The notes under the pieces: generated by a model
The model's database searches: none
What the model saw: the letters and a program-made list of their open reading frames with translations, nothing else
What the model was told of the DNA's origin: nothing
Program-made: the position numbers and the translations under genes
NCBI GenBank assembly: GCA_025352885.1
Contig: JANXRZ010000197.1
Coordinates: 56,696-120,695, forward strand
DNA from: Pseudomonadota bacterium
GTDB lineage: Bacteria; Pseudomonadota; Gammaproteobacteria; Burkholderiales; SG8-39
Reading direction: 5' to 3'
Length of the DNA stretch: 64,000 nucleotides
Shown: one piece after another, positions 47,827 to 57,725 of the stretch
Layout of the letters: each line of letters begins with the position of its first letter
Position numbering within the stretch: position 1 is the stretch's first letter

Positions 47827-49352
47827 GCGCGGAAACGCTTTCGGCGCTCGAGCGGCAGCGCCAGCCCATTTCACGCGGCGGCGAGTGGACTTTCGAACTC
47901 ATCGAGCGGTATGACGCCGAGATCCGGCGCATCGCGGTCGACGAGTTCGGCCTGGACTGCTATTCCAACCAGATCGAGATCATCAGCTCCGAGCAGATGC
48001 TCGACAGCTACGCCTCCAACGGCCTGCCGATCGGCTACCCCCACTGGACGTACGGCAAGGAATTCATCCGCAACGAGCAGAACTACCGGAGCGGCGCGCG
48101 GGGCCTGGCCTACGAGATCGTGATCAATTCCGATCCCTGCATCGCATACCTGATGGAAGAGAACAGCATGCCCATGCAGGCGCTCGTCATTGCGCATGCA
48201 TGTTACGGGCACAACTCGTTCTTCAAGGGCAACTACCTGTTCCGTCAGTGGACCAGCGCGGACGCAATCATCGACTACATGGTGTTTGCGCGGAAATACA
48301 TCCTCGAATGCGAGGAAAAATACGGCATCGACGCAGTCGAGGAAACCCTCGATTCGTGCCACGCACTGATGGATTTCGGCGTCAACCGGTATGAGCACCC
48401 CGCGCCCCTGTCGGCCGAGGCGGAGCGCACCCGCGCCGTGGAGCGGGAGGCTTACGCCTGGAAAATGCATGACGAAATCTGGCGCACCGTGCCGGTTCGG
48501 GACAAGGCCGCCCGCAAGGCGAAGCCGTTGGCCTTCCCGGTCGAACCGCAGGAGAACCTGCTTTACTTCATCGAGAAGTATTCGCCCAAGCTCCTGCCGT
48601 GGCAGCGCGAAATCGTTCGCATCGTGCGCAAGATCTCGCAGTACTTCTACCCGCAGGGCCAGACCAAGCTCATGAACGAGGGATGGGCGACGTTCTGGCA
48701 CTACACCATCCTCAACCGGCTCTACGAGAAAGGCCTGGTGGATGACGGGTTCATGCTCGAGTTCCTCCAATCGCACACGAACGTCGTTTCACAAAGCGGC
48801 TTCGACCAGCCGGGGTATGGTGGCCTGAACCCGTACGCGCTCGGGTTTGCAATGTTCTCGGACATCCGCCGGATCTGCGAAAACCCGACCGATGAGGACC
48901 GCGCGTGGTTCCCGGATATTGCGGGCGGGGATTGGCGCAAGGTGCTGGACTCGGCCATGCGCAATTACAAGGACGAGTCCTTCATCGGCCAGTTCCTGTC
49001 GCCGCGGCTCATCCGCGAATTCCACCTGTTTGGCGTCGCCGACCACGAGGTCGAGCCGACACTCGAGATTGCGGCGATCCATAACGAGGCGGGCTACCGG
49101 CGGGTGCGCAGGCTGCTCGCGCAGCAGTACAACCGCGATGCGCTACTGCCCGATATCCAGGTTACGAACTTCGCCCGGGATGCGGACCGCAGCCTGACCG
49201 TGCGCCACATGATCCATCGAAAGCGCCCGCTGTCCGACGATTACGCCGAAGTCGCCAAGCACCTCACGCGGCTATGGGGATTCTGCGTGCGCCTGGAGAC
49301 GATGGAGGAAAACGGGGAATTGCGGCAGGTGCAGGAGTTCCATCCGGCCTAG
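47823..49352 (+). CDS. SpoVR/YcgB family protein
   Basis: NEGWATFWHYTILNRLYEKGLVDDGFMLEFLQSHTNVV; ATGA overlap with YeaH. Confidence 0.95.
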   Translation: MSAETLSALERQRQPISRGGEWTFELIERYDAEIRRIAVDEFGLDCYSNQIEIISSEQMLDSYASNGLPIGYPHWTYGKEFIRNEQNYRSGARGLAYEIVINSDPCIAYLMEENSMPMQALVIAHACYGHNSFFKGNYLFRQWTSADAIIDYMVFARKYILECEEKYGIDAVEETLDSCHALMDFGVNRYEHPAPLSAEAERTRAVEREAYAWKMHDEIWRTVPVRDKAARKAKPLAFPVEPQENLLYFIEKYSPKLLPWQREIVRIVRKISQYFYPQGQTKLMNEGWATFWHYTILNRLYEKGLVDDGFMLEFLQSHTNVVSQSGFDQPGYGGLNPYALGFAMFSDIRRICENPTDEDRAWFPDIAGGDWRKVLDSAMRNYKDESFIGQFLSPRLIREFHLFGVADHEVEPTLEIAAIHNEAGYRRVRRLLAQQYNRDALLPDIQVTNFARDADRSLTVRHMIHRKRPLSDDYAEVAKHLTRLWGFCVRLETMEENGELRQVQEFHPA

Positions 49353-49585
49353 GACGGTTTTTCCGCCTCCTCTCTGAGCGCCTCAAGCCGCTCGACGATC
49401 CGGCGCACGTCAACGAAGTTTGCCGTCGAGTCTGCGGAGGGATGCAAGCCGTTCCTGGCATCTGCAATGACAGCGCGGATTTCCGCGGCAACACCGGCGT
49501 TTGGGGCAGTCGACGAAATGGTGCCCGTAAAGCGCTCGTACTCGTCCAGGATTAGCCGAAGATTGTTAAGGTCCGGTTCGGTCAT
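49349..49585 (-). CDS. Hypothetical protein (78 aa)
   Basis: MTEPDLNNLRLILDEYERFTGTISSTAPNAG...; ATGA overlap with the M23 gene. Confidence 0.5.
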   Translation of the reverse strand: MTEPDLNNLRLILDEYERFTGTISSTAPNAGVAAEIRAVIADARNGLHPSADSTANFVDVRRIVERLEALREEAEKPS

Positions 49586-50127
49586 TTCTTGTGCCCTCCC
49601 TCGAGCCCGCCAAGGAACGGAAAGGGATTGATCGGCGTCCCTTTCCACCATTTCTTTTCGGGTCCGAGTACAAAGAGAGAAAAATGCAGGTGGGGCGCGT
49701 CCGGATTCGCATTACCGGTGCTCCCCACGTAACCGATCACATCGCCCCGCTTGACCTGCTGCCCCTCTGCCAAGTTCCGCGCATAGCCGTCGAGGTGAGC
49801 GTAATAGTAGGCGACGTTTTCGCCGCGATCGAATTGGTAAATCGTCAGCCCGCCGGGTTTGCTATTGAAGAGCTTCGCGATTTTTCCGTCATCGACCGCA
49901 ATGACCGGCGTGCCCCTTGGCGCCATGATGTCGATTGCTTCGTGGCGCTCCTTACCGCGGCCCTGGTCGAAGGTGTCTCGCAGCTGTCGACGATCGATTC
50001 CCTGGACGGGAATGAGAAGCGGCCCGAAAAGCGGCTCCGGCGGTTGGGCGCCGGCGTGGGGCGCCGCTGCGCACATCGCCGATACGCAGAGGAGCAACAG
50101 TCCGCACAGGGCCGAGTGGCTTTTCAC
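49582..50127 (-). CDS. M23 (LytM) family peptidase
   Basis: GTG start VKSHSALCGLLLLCVSA; RHEAIDIMAPRGTPV and HLHFSLF zinc motifs. Confidence 0.92.
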   Translation of the reverse strand: MKSHSALCGLLLLCVSAMCAAAPHAGAQPPEPLFGPLLIPVQGIDRRQLRDTFDQGRGKERHEAIDIMAPRGTPVIAVDDGKIAKLFNSKPGGLTIYQFDRGENVAYYYAHLDGYARNLAEGQQVKRGDVIGYVGSTGNANPDAPHLHFSLFVLGPEKKWWKGTPINPFPFLGGLEGGHKK

Positions 50128-50128
50128 C

Positions 50129-51148
50129 TCACTCCTTGAGGACGGCGGGGGTGCCCGGAGCGACGGCTTGCGCAAGCGCGGCCGCATCCCAATTGGTCAG
50201 CCTGATGCACCCGTGCGATTGCGACTTGCCGATAGAGGAGGGTTCCGGCGTTCCATGGATGCCGTAGTTCTTCTTGGAAAGGTCGATCCAGACGACGCCG
50301 ACCGGATTGTTCGGGCCGGGGGGGATCTTGGCCGCCGAATGGGTTGGGTTCGCATCCCAAAAAAGCTTGGGGTTGTAGTGGAACACGGGGTTTCTCGCAA
50401 CGCCGAGAATCTTCCAGGTGCCCAGCGGAAGGGGATCGTGCGTGCTGCCCATCGACGCAGGAAAGTAGGCCAGCGTCTTGCCCGAGGTATCGAGGAGCGA
50501 GACGCTCGACGTGGATTTGTCGACCACTACCTTCGCGCCCTTTGGCAGCGCCGCGGCCGCGTCGACGTTCGGGACGATGATCTCCTCACCTTCCCGGCCA
50601 AAATCCTTGCCCTTGTTGAGCCGCCGCAGGAGCGCCGGACTGGCATGGACTTTCTCGCCAAGCGCTTCCAGCGGAGAGGCGTAACCCATTGCCGCCAACT
50701 TGGCCTTGTCCATCATGTCTGCGGGCAGTTCGACGAACGGACCGGCGACGTCCGCTGCGGAGATGACATAGGTAACGAGCGCTTCGGCCGTGTCCTGGTT
50801 AAGCGCTTGCCAAGTTTCGGGCGTCATCCTGCCCGTGGCCTTGAAGCCGTTTTCCCGTTGGTAGGCTGCGATCGCTTTCTCGAGGTTCGTCCCGAACGCG
50901 CCATCGATTTCCCCGGGCGAGAAACGCGCACGATCGAGCAGGATCTGGGCCCGCAGGACGGACGGTCCCGCACTTTTTGGACCGACAGGCTGCATCAAGG
51001 CTGGGTTGTTGACCCGCTCAGCCGTCAAGGCGGCAGGGTTGGCCCGCTTCGCGGGCGCGCCATGAGCCGTCGGCAGGCAAAGGCAGGCCAGCGCCAAAGC
51101 GAGGATCGGGTTTTTCACTTGACTGCTCCGGCGACGAGGTTTCGCCAT
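50129..51148 (-). CDS. L,D-transpeptidase (YkuD) with N-terminal peptidoglycan-binding-like region
   Basis: Catalytic motif KSQSHGCIRLTNWDA; GIHGTPEPSSIG. Confidence 0.95.
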   Translation of the reverse strand: MAKPRRRSSQVKNPILALALACLCLPTAHGAPAKRANPAALTAERVNNPALMQPVGPKSAGPSVLRAQILLDRARFSPGEIDGAFGTNLEKAIAAYQRENGFKATGRMTPETWQALNQDTAEALVTYVISAADVAGPFVELPADMMDKAKLAAMGYASPLEALGEKVHASPALLRRLNKGKDFGREGEEIIVPNVDAAAALPKGAKVVVDKSTSSVSLLDTSGKTLAYFPASMGSTHDPLPLGTWKILGVARNPVFHYNPKLFWDANPTHSAAKIPPGPNNPVGVVWIDLSKKNYGIHGTPEPSSIGKSQSHGCIRLTNWDAAALAQAVAPGTPAVLKE

Positions 51149-51186
51149 TAACGCGCGCCCGGCGGGTTTTATCTGTGCGCTGGCAG

Positions 51187-52113
51187 TCAGTACGCGGTTT
51201 TGGTCCTGCTTGCCACACGTTGCGCCAGCGTCACTGCACTCAGGACCAAGGCGCCGGCCACCATTCCCACGATTGCATTGGCAAGACCCGTCAGGAGCAA
51301 GCCGCCAATGCCTCCGAGCCCGTCGGTCATGTGTTCTAACGGGCCGTGCAGAAAGGGCAATCCGTGCGTGAGGATGCCGCCACCGACGAGAAACATGGCT
51401 ACCAGGCCAGCGGACGAGAGCGCTTTCATGAGGATCGGGGCCGCCGCAAGGATCGCGCGTCCCGTGGCCTGCTTAATACGGATCCTCTGACCTTCGCCAC
51501 CCCGCCGGCAGAGCCACACACCGGCATCGTCGAGCTTCACGATCCCGGCGACGAGTCCGTAAACACCGGCGGTCATGAGGACGGCGATGCCGGACAGGAC
51601 CATTACTCGCGTAAGAAAAACCTCATCCGCCACCGTGCCCAGCGTAATGACGATGATCTCGGCCGACAGGATGAAGTCGGTTCGAATCGCGCCCTTGATC
51701 CTGTCCTTCTCGAAGGTCGCAAGGTCGGCTGGAGGGGCCGAGTGCTCGCCGACGCCGGCGCCCGCCCTTTTTCGCGGATGCAGGAGGGAGCGGGCAATCT
51801 TCTCGAAGCCTTCATAACAGAGATAGGCGCCGCCGAGCATGAGGACAGGCGTAACGGCCCAAGGCGCGAAAGCGCTGAGGGCCAGGGCGACCGGCACGAG
51901 GATTGCCTTGTTGACGAGCGATCCCTTTGCCACTGCCCAGACCACCGGGAGCTCACGATCCGCCGTTACGCCGGACACCTGTTGGGCGTTCAGTGCGAGG
52001 TCGTCGCCGAGCACCCCCGCAGTTTTTTGCGCCGCGACCTTCGTGAGCACGGAAACGTCGTCAAGCAGCGTCGCAATGTCGTCAAGAAGGGCGAGGAGGG
52101 TTCCAGCGGCCAT
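51187..52113 (-). CDS. DUF808/YedI family inner membrane protein
   Basis: MAAGTLLALLDDIATLLDDVSVLTKVAAQKTAGVLGDDLALNAQQVSGV. Confidence 0.95.
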   Translation of the reverse strand: MAAGTLLALLDDIATLLDDVSVLTKVAAQKTAGVLGDDLALNAQQVSGVTADRELPVVWAVAKGSLVNKAILVPVALALSAFAPWAVTPVLMLGGAYLCYEGFEKIARSLLHPRKRAGAGVGEHSAPPADLATFEKDRIKGAIRTDFILSAEIIVITLGTVADEVFLTRVMVLSGIAVLMTAGVYGLVAGIVKLDDAGVWLCRRGGEGQRIRIKQATGRAILAAAPILMKALSSAGLVAMFLVGGGILTHGLPFLHGPLEHMTDGLGGIGGLLLTGLANAIVGMVAGALVLSAVTLAQRVASRTKTAY

Positions 52114-52141
52114 GGTTATCGAACGTACACACCAAGTCTTC

Positions 52142-52696
52142 TCAGGCGTCTTTCTTGCGGATCGCGCTTTTGGGGCGGAAGGCCTTGAGGACCGACTCGT
52201 TCGTTTCGATGTAAGGGCCCCCGATCAGGTCGACGCAGTACGGCACCGCTGCGAACACGCCGTCGAGCGTTTCCTTGATGGCCTTGGGCTGGCCCGGAAG
52301 GTTGATGATGAGCGCGCCTTTGCGGATCACGGCAACCTGGCGCGAGAGGATCGCGGTCGGAACGTACTTGAGGCTCACGGCCCGCATCTGCTCGCCGAAA
52401 CCCGGCATGACCTTGTCGGCCACGGCAAGCGTAGCCTCCGGCGTGACATCGCGCGGAGCCGGTCCCGTTCCTCCGGTCGTGAGCACGAGATGGCAGCCCG
52501 CATCGTCCACAAGTTCCCGGAGCGTTTTCTCGATCAGCGATTGTTCGTCCGGGATCAGCCGGGTTTCCATCCGCCATGGGGAAGCGAGTGCCGAGCCGAA
52601 CCAGTCCTTGAGCGCGGGCAGCCCGGCATCTTCGTAGACGCCGGTCGAGGCCCGGTCGCTGATCGACACCAGGCCGATCACGAGTTCGTCATTCAT
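52142..52696 (-). CDS. mogA: Molybdopterin adenylyltransferase
   Basis: IGLVSISDRASTGVYEDAGLPAL...LVLTTGGTGPAPRDVTPEA; a GTG at 52702 is an alternative start. Confidence 0.95.
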   Translation of the reverse strand: MNDELVIGLVSISDRASTGVYEDAGLPALKDWFGSALASPWRMETRLIPDEQSLIEKTLRELVDDAGCHLVLTTGGTGPAPRDVTPEATLAVADKVMPGFGEQMRAVSLKYVPTAILSRQVAVIRKGALIINLPGQPKAIKETLDGVFAAVPYCVDLIGGPYIETNESVLKAFRPKSAIRKKDA

Positions 52697-52698
52697 GC

Positions 52699-53175
52699 TC
52701 ACTCCGCATCCCGGATCACTTTGAAGATTTCCCGGTAGGATTTCGGCGGACGGCCCTCGGCCGCTTCCTTGCGCGCATTGCGAATGAGGTTGCGCAGAGC
52801 CTGGATGTCGATGCCGGGATGGGCTTGCGCGAACTCGGTGAGCGCGGCATCTTCGGCCACCAGCTTGTCGCGCAACCTCTCCATGCCGTGCTGGCGCGCT
52901 ATCTCCGCTTTGGACTGGCCGCGCCAGGCGTCGAGCCTTTCCTGGATCGGCGAAGGGTCGATGTCGCGCATGAGCCGCCCGATGTACTGCATCTGGCGCC
53001 GACGGCCTTCGTGGGCCGTGATGCGCTGCGCATCCCGGATGGCCTCGACCAGGGTCTCGGGCAGGCCCATCGTGGCGAGCCGTTCTTTCGAGAGTTCCAC
53101 GAGTTCCACGCCGAGCTTCTGGAGCGCGTGCATTTGCGCCTTGCGGCGGGTCTTGCTGAGGAGTTCGTCATCCAT
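52699..53175 (-). CDS. yjgA: YjgA/DarP (DUF615) ribosome-associated protein
   Basis: MDDELLSKTRRKAQMHALQKLGVELVELSKERL...IGRLMRDIDPSPIQERLDAW; divergent from pmbA. Confidence 0.95.
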   Translation of the reverse strand: MDDELLSKTRRKAQMHALQKLGVELVELSKERLATMGLPETLVEAIRDAQRITAHEGRRRQMQYIGRLMRDIDPSPIQERLDAWRGQSKAEIARQHGMERLRDKLVAEDAALTEFAQAHPGIDIQALRNLIRNARKEAAEGRPPKSYREIFKVIRDAE

Positions 53176-53197
53176 TGCGCTGCTATGATAACGCGCT

Positions 53198-54553
53198 ATG
53201 AAAATCGATAACCGTTTTACCTATAGCGATACGCAATTGCGCGAGTTCGCGCAGACCATCCTCGACCACGCTCGCTCGCTCGGGGCGTCGGCCTGCGAGT
53301 GCGACGTTTCGGAAGGCTTCGGCTTGTCGGTGACTGTGCGCAAAGGCGCAATCGACACGCTGGAACACAACCGGGACAAGGGCATCGGGGTGTCCGTCCA
53401 CTTCGGCACTCGGCCCCACGTCAAGCGCGGCCACGCCAGCACGTCGGATTTCTCGCCGGCGGCGCTGCGCCAGACGGTCGAGGCCGCGGTGGCCATCGCG
53501 AGCCATACGGCGGAGGACGATTGCGCAGGTTTGCCCGAGCCCGACCAGATGGCGCGAGACCAGCCTGACCTCGACCTGTATCACCCCTGGCATGTCACGC
53601 CCGAGGACGCAATCGACATCGCCAAGCGGTGCGAGGCCGCCGCGTTCGCCTTGTCACCGAAGCTGAAGAACACCGAAGGCACGTCGGTCTCGGCGCAGCA
53701 TTCCCAGTTCGTGTTCGCCAACAGCCTTGGGTTCATGGGCGGCTTCCCGACTTCGCGGCATTCGCTCGGCTGCTCGATGATCGCCGAGGAAAAAGGCCAG
53801 ATGCAGCGGGACGACTGGTACAGCTCCGCGCGCCTCCCGGGGAAAATGGCCGACCCCGAGGCGCTCGGCCGGTATGCAGGAGAAAGGGCGCTCGCCAGGC
53901 TGCGCGCGAGGAAGATCCGCACCCGCCAGTCGCCGGTGCTGTTCGAAGCCCCGCTTGCCAGCGGCCTCATCGGCCACTTCGTTTCCGCGGTCAGCGGCGG
54001 CAGCCTGTACCGCAAGTCGACCTTCCTTCTCGATAGCCTCGGCAAGCAAGTGTTCTCGCCGCTCGTGTCGATCGAAGAGCGGCCCTTCGAGCGCCAGGCG
54101 ATGGCGAGTTCGCCGTTCGACGAAGAGGGCGTAGCCGCACAACAGCGCACCATCGTGAGGCAAGGGGTGGTCGAAGGGTATTTCCTCAGCACCTATTCCG
54201 GCCGCAAGCTCGGCATGAAAAGCACCGGCAGCGCCGGCGGCAACCACAACCTGGTTGCCCGTCCCGGCGACCTCGACTTGCGCGGCCTTCTCAAAAAGAT
54301 GGGCCGGGGCCTGCTGGTAACCGAGTTGCTCGGGCAGGGTATCAACCTGATTACCGGCGATTACTCACGCGGCGCCGCCGGCTACTGGGTGGAAAACGGC
54401 GAGATCCAGTATCCCGTGGAGGAAATCACCATCGCCGGCAATCTCGGTGCGATGTTCAAGTCGATCGTCGCAGTCGGGAAAGACACGCTGGTCCGCGGAT
54501 CCCGCGAGTGCGGATCGATCCTCATCGAAAACATGACCATAGCCGGCAACTAG
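53198..54553 (+). CDS. pmbA: PmbA/TldE metalloprotease-like protein
   Basis: 451 aa; ...QRTIVRQGVVEGYFLSTYSGRKLGMKSTGSAGGNHNL... GAAGYWVENGEIQYPVEEITIAGNL. Confidence 0.97.
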   Translation: MKIDNRFTYSDTQLREFAQTILDHARSLGASACECDVSEGFGLSVTVRKGAIDTLEHNRDKGIGVSVHFGTRPHVKRGHASTSDFSPAALRQTVEAAVAIASHTAEDDCAGLPEPDQMARDQPDLDLYHPWHVTPEDAIDIAKRCEAAAFALSPKLKNTEGTSVSAQHSQFVFANSLGFMGGFPTSRHSLGCSMIAEEKGQMQRDDWYSSARLPGKMADPEALGRYAGERALARLRARKIRTRQSPVLFEAPLASGLIGHFVSAVSGGSLYRKSTFLLDSLGKQVFSPLVSIEERPFERQAMASSPFDEEGVAAQQRTIVRQGVVEGYFLSTYSGRKLGMKSTGSAGGNHNLVARPGDLDLRGLLKKMGRGLLVTELLGQGINLITGDYSRGAAGYWVENGEIQYPVEEITIAGNLGAMFKSIVAVGKDTLVRGSRECGSILIENMTIAGN

Positions 54554-54690
54554 GGACGCAAAGACAAACGCGCGCCGCCGGCCGGGCGCTCGGTGTTGCA
54601 ACATGGTGATACATATCGCACAACACGCTGCCAATCGGATGGTCTAAGGTTTGCAAAGGGAGGGGAGCCGTACGCATCTTTGGAGGCCCT

Positions 54691-54930
54691 ATGCAAATCG
54701 TGAGTCCGGATTACGCTGACCGGGACAAGCCGCACCCGGTCGTAGGCCGCTTCGCCATCGGGGCGATCGTCTTTGCGATCCTCGCGATCACCTGGGCCAA
54801 GTTCGAGGTGCTCGGGATGCGCGACATCGAGCGCACGCTGACCGAAGAGAGCGCGATCCTCGCGCAGATGTGCTCCGATCGGCTCGAGGCCGTTGCCTCC
54901 TCCCGCTGGGCCACCGGCTTTTCCCCGTAG
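54691..54930 (+). CDS. Small single-TM hypothetical protein (79 aa)
   Basis: TM segment VVGRFAIGAIVFAILAITWAKF; GGAGG RBS-like upstream. Confidence 0.5.
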   Translation: MQIVSPDYADRDKPHPVVGRFAIGAIVFAILAITWAKFEVLGMRDIERTLTEESAILAQMCSDRLEAVASSRWATGFSP

Positions 54931-54959
54931 CTCCCGCGCTCGTCGCCTGCGCTCGTGCC

Positions 54960-55823
54960 CTAGCGGGTCAGCGCGTGCCGCACGGGCTCGAGTGAGCGCA
55001 GGAATCTCGAGATCTGCACCCAATATTCGCCGCGCCACTCGACGCCGCGGTGCCCGGTATCCGGTAGGGTAAACAGCGATTTCGGCCCGCCCCAGGCGCG
55101 CGCCAGTGCTTCACCGTGTCCCGGCGGGGTCACGTCGTCGGCGCCTGCGATGACGAACAGGGCCGGTGTCCGGATCGTCGGGGCAAGCGCCGCCGAGTCA
55201 TACCGGCTGCCGACGAGAAGCCCCATCGGCAGGTACGGATAGCGCTCCTCGGCAACGGCAGCAATGCTGTCGAACGGCGTCGCAAGGATCACCCCCGCGA
55301 GTGGGCGGGAGGAGGCCAGGGTCACGGCAACGTAAGACCCCAGGCTGCGCCCGAGGACTACGATGCGCGAGGCATCGATGTCCGGGCGGGCGGCCGCATA
55401 GTCGTAAATCCGCTTTGCATCCTCGACGACCGCTTGTTCGCTCGGCACGCCTCCCGAAAGGCCGTACCCGCGGTAGTTCACCATCAGCCAGCCCCATGCG
55501 GGCGGCTTTTCGCCCCAGCCGATCATCCAGGACGTCTCGCGCGCCACGCCGCCGAAAACGATGACGAGCGGCATTCGCTCGCCTTGCGCGGCGCTCGGCG
55601 CGCGTTTGAGCCAGCCATGCAGTGTTACGCCGTCGGAAGAGGGAATGCGCACCTCTTCGACGCCCTCGAGGCGAGCGACTTTCGCAATCCGCTCGGGATC
55701 CGCGGGGCGGGCGCGAAACAGGAGCGCCGAATCGAGCGACTCGCCGAGGGACGAGCAGCCAGCTACCAGCAAGGGAAGCGCAAGCGCCGCGAGAAAAAGG
55801 GCGGCGGCCTGGCGCAGACGCAC
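54960..55823 (-). CDS. Alpha/beta hydrolase, putative lipoprotein
   Basis: VAGCSSLGES lipobox; VNYRGYGLSGGVPSE; VLGRSLGSYVAVTLAS; C-terminal DTGHRGVEWRGEYW. Confidence 0.9.
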   Translation of the reverse strand: MRLRQAAALFLAALALPLLVAGCSSLGESLDSALLFRARPADPERIAKVARLEGVEEVRIPSSDGVTLHGWLKRAPSAAQGERMPLVIVFGGVARETSWMIGWGEKPPAWGWLMVNYRGYGLSGGVPSEQAVVEDAKRIYDYAAARPDIDASRIVVLGRSLGSYVAVTLASSRPLAGVILATPFDSIAAVAEERYPYLPMGLLVGSRYDSAALAPTIRTPALFVIAGADDVTPPGHGEALARAWGGPKSLFTLPDTGHRGVEWRGEYWVQISRFLRSLEPVRHALTR

Positions 55824-55834
55824 GGAAACGGCGA

Positions 55835-56479
55835 TCAGAAAAGCGCGAGGAGCGAAACGACGAAGACCATCAGGCTCCCGGCGGCCACGAACCGCAGGGT
55901 CCCGTCATCGATCCGGGGCTTGTCCGGCGAGTCGGCAACCGGTTGCGGATGCCCGTCGTCATGCGAGCCGCCTGGGCCCTGGTCGTCATGTCCCGCGGAG
56001 CCGGAACCGTGGCCCGGGTAAAGGCTCGCCACCTTCGCATTGAAGGCGTCGAAGAACTCGACCGCCAGCTTTTTTGCAGCGGCATCGACCAGGCGCGATC
56101 CGATCTGCGCGAGCTTGCCGCCGACATTCGCTTTCACCTGATAAGTAAGCCTCGTGTTGCCGCCGGTGCCCGTGCCTGCGGTCTCTGGCGCCAGCTGCAC
56201 CGTTGCCCCACCCTTGCCGAAACCGGCCACGCCGCCCTGGCCTTCGAACGCAATCGCGTAGGAGTTCGGGGGATTGAGGTCGGATAGCGCGAGCTTGCCT
56301 TTGAACTTGGCGGAGACGGGCCCGATCCGCGCGGTCATCAGGACAAGGTATTCGTTCTCGGCGGTCTTCGTGATCGACTCGCAGCCGGGCACGCACTCCT
56401 TGAGGATTTCCGGATTGTTCAGCGCGTCCCACGTCTGGACCTGGGTGGCTGGGATGATCTGCTCGCCCGACATTTCCAT
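55835..56479 (-). CDS. coxG: CoxG/SRPBCC family protein
   Basis: MEMSGEQIIPATQVQTWDALNNPEILKECVPGCESITKTAENEYLVLMTARIGPVSAKFKGKL; C-terminal TM. Confidence 0.92.
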   Translation of the reverse strand: MEMSGEQIIPATQVQTWDALNNPEILKECVPGCESITKTAENEYLVLMTARIGPVSAKFKGKLALSDLNPPNSYAIAFEGQGGVAGFGKGGATVQLAPETAGTGTGGNTRLTYQVKANVGGKLAQIGSRLVDAAAKKLAVEFFDAFNAKVASLYPGHGSGSAGHDDQGPGGSHDDGHPQPVADSPDKPRIDDGTLRFVAAGSLMVFVVSLLALF

Positions 56480-56493
56480 TGCTGGCCTTCCTT

Positions 56494-57705
56494 TCAGTGT
56501 GTGCGTTGCGGGGGCCGCGCAGGCGACTCCCTCATGACCCTTGCGAGGTCGATCAGGCTCTTCAGATTATGCACCGGCAGGAAGCGGTCCACGTAGGGCA
56601 GCATGGCTCGCACGCCCGCCGGTTTCGCTTCGAATTTCTCGTACCGCAGGAGCGGGTTCATCCAGATGAGGTACCGGCACGCCATGTGCAGGCGCTCCAT
56701 CTCTTCGGAAAGCCCTTCGCCGGCTTCGCGGTCCAGGCCGTCGGTCACGAGCAGCAGGCAGGCATTTTGCCCTAGCACGCGACGCGCCCAGTTCCAGTTG
56801 AAATCGTGCAGGCAGGTGCCGATGCGCGTGCCGCCCGACCAGTCCTTGATGGCATCGGCGACGCGCGCCATCGCTACATCGACGTCCCGGTGCTTGAGTT
56901 GCCGGGTGACATTCGTGAGCCGCGTGCCGAACACGAACACGCTCACCCGGTCCCGGTCGTTGGTGATCGCATGCAGGAAGTGCAGGAACATGCGCGCATA
57001 AGGGTTCATGGAGCCCGAGATGTCGCAGAGAACGACCAGCGGCGGGTGAAGCTTTTTGGGGGCCGTGCGTACAAGCGGGATCATTGCGCCGCCCTCGCGC
57101 AGGCTTGCGCGCAGAGTGGCGCGCAAGTCGACCCGGGCTCCGCGTGGATCTGGGGTTTGCCTGCGAGTGCGAACCTCAGGCAGCGGGAGGCGCAGCTGCG
57201 CAAGCATCTTCTTCGCTTCCTCGAGCTCGGACGAGGACATCGTGTCGAAGTCCATCCTCTGCAGGACTTCACGCGAGGAGAACGTGAGCTTCGCGTCGAG
57301 CTCCACCCTCTGCTCGGGCTGCTCCTCCGGCTCATCGCGCTTGGGCTGGTTGAAAAGCGAGTCGGTCAGGCGCTGGCTCTGCTCCTCCTCTTCCTTGCCT
57401 GTCTTGCCATAAGTTGCCGGAAGGAGCGCCTGCATCATTTTTTCCAGGAGCTTCGGATCGCGCCAGAAGATCTGGAAAGCCTGGTCGAAGATCGGGCGTT
57501 GCTCTTCCCGCGAAAGGAAAATTGCCGACATGGTCCAGTAGAAGTCGTCTCGCCGCGCCGTGCCCGCCAACTCGATGGCTTTCATGCAGTCGATCACGCG
57601 ATCCGGCCCCACGCGCAGCCCTGCCCCGCGCAGGATGCGCGCGAAGTGCATCACGTTCTCGGCGAGTTTCCCGGCGCCGGCCTCGGCTTCGGGGATGAGC
57701 AGCAT
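56494..57705 (-). CDS. VWA domain CoxE-like protein
   Basis: VVLCDISGSMNPYARMFLHFLHAITNDRDRVSVFVFGTRLTNVTR. Confidence 0.93.
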   Translation of the reverse strand: MLLIPEAEAGAGKLAENVMHFARILRGAGLRVGPDRVIDCMKAIELAGTARRDDFYWTMSAIFLSREEQRPIFDQAFQIFWRDPKLLEKMMQALLPATYGKTGKEEEEQSQRLTDSLFNQPKRDEPEEQPEQRVELDAKLTFSSREVLQRMDFDTMSSSELEEAKKMLAQLRLPLPEVRTRRQTPDPRGARVDLRATLRASLREGGAMIPLVRTAPKKLHPPLVVLCDISGSMNPYARMFLHFLHAITNDRDRVSVFVFGTRLTNVTRQLKHRDVDVAMARVADAIKDWSGGTRIGTCLHDFNWNWARRVLGQNACLLLVTDGLDREAGEGLSEEMERLHMACRYLIWMNPLLRYEKFEAKPAGVRAMLPYVDRFLPVHNLKSLIDLARVMRESPARPPQRTH

Positions 57706-57725
57706 GGGTGAGGCCCTGGCGCCGC

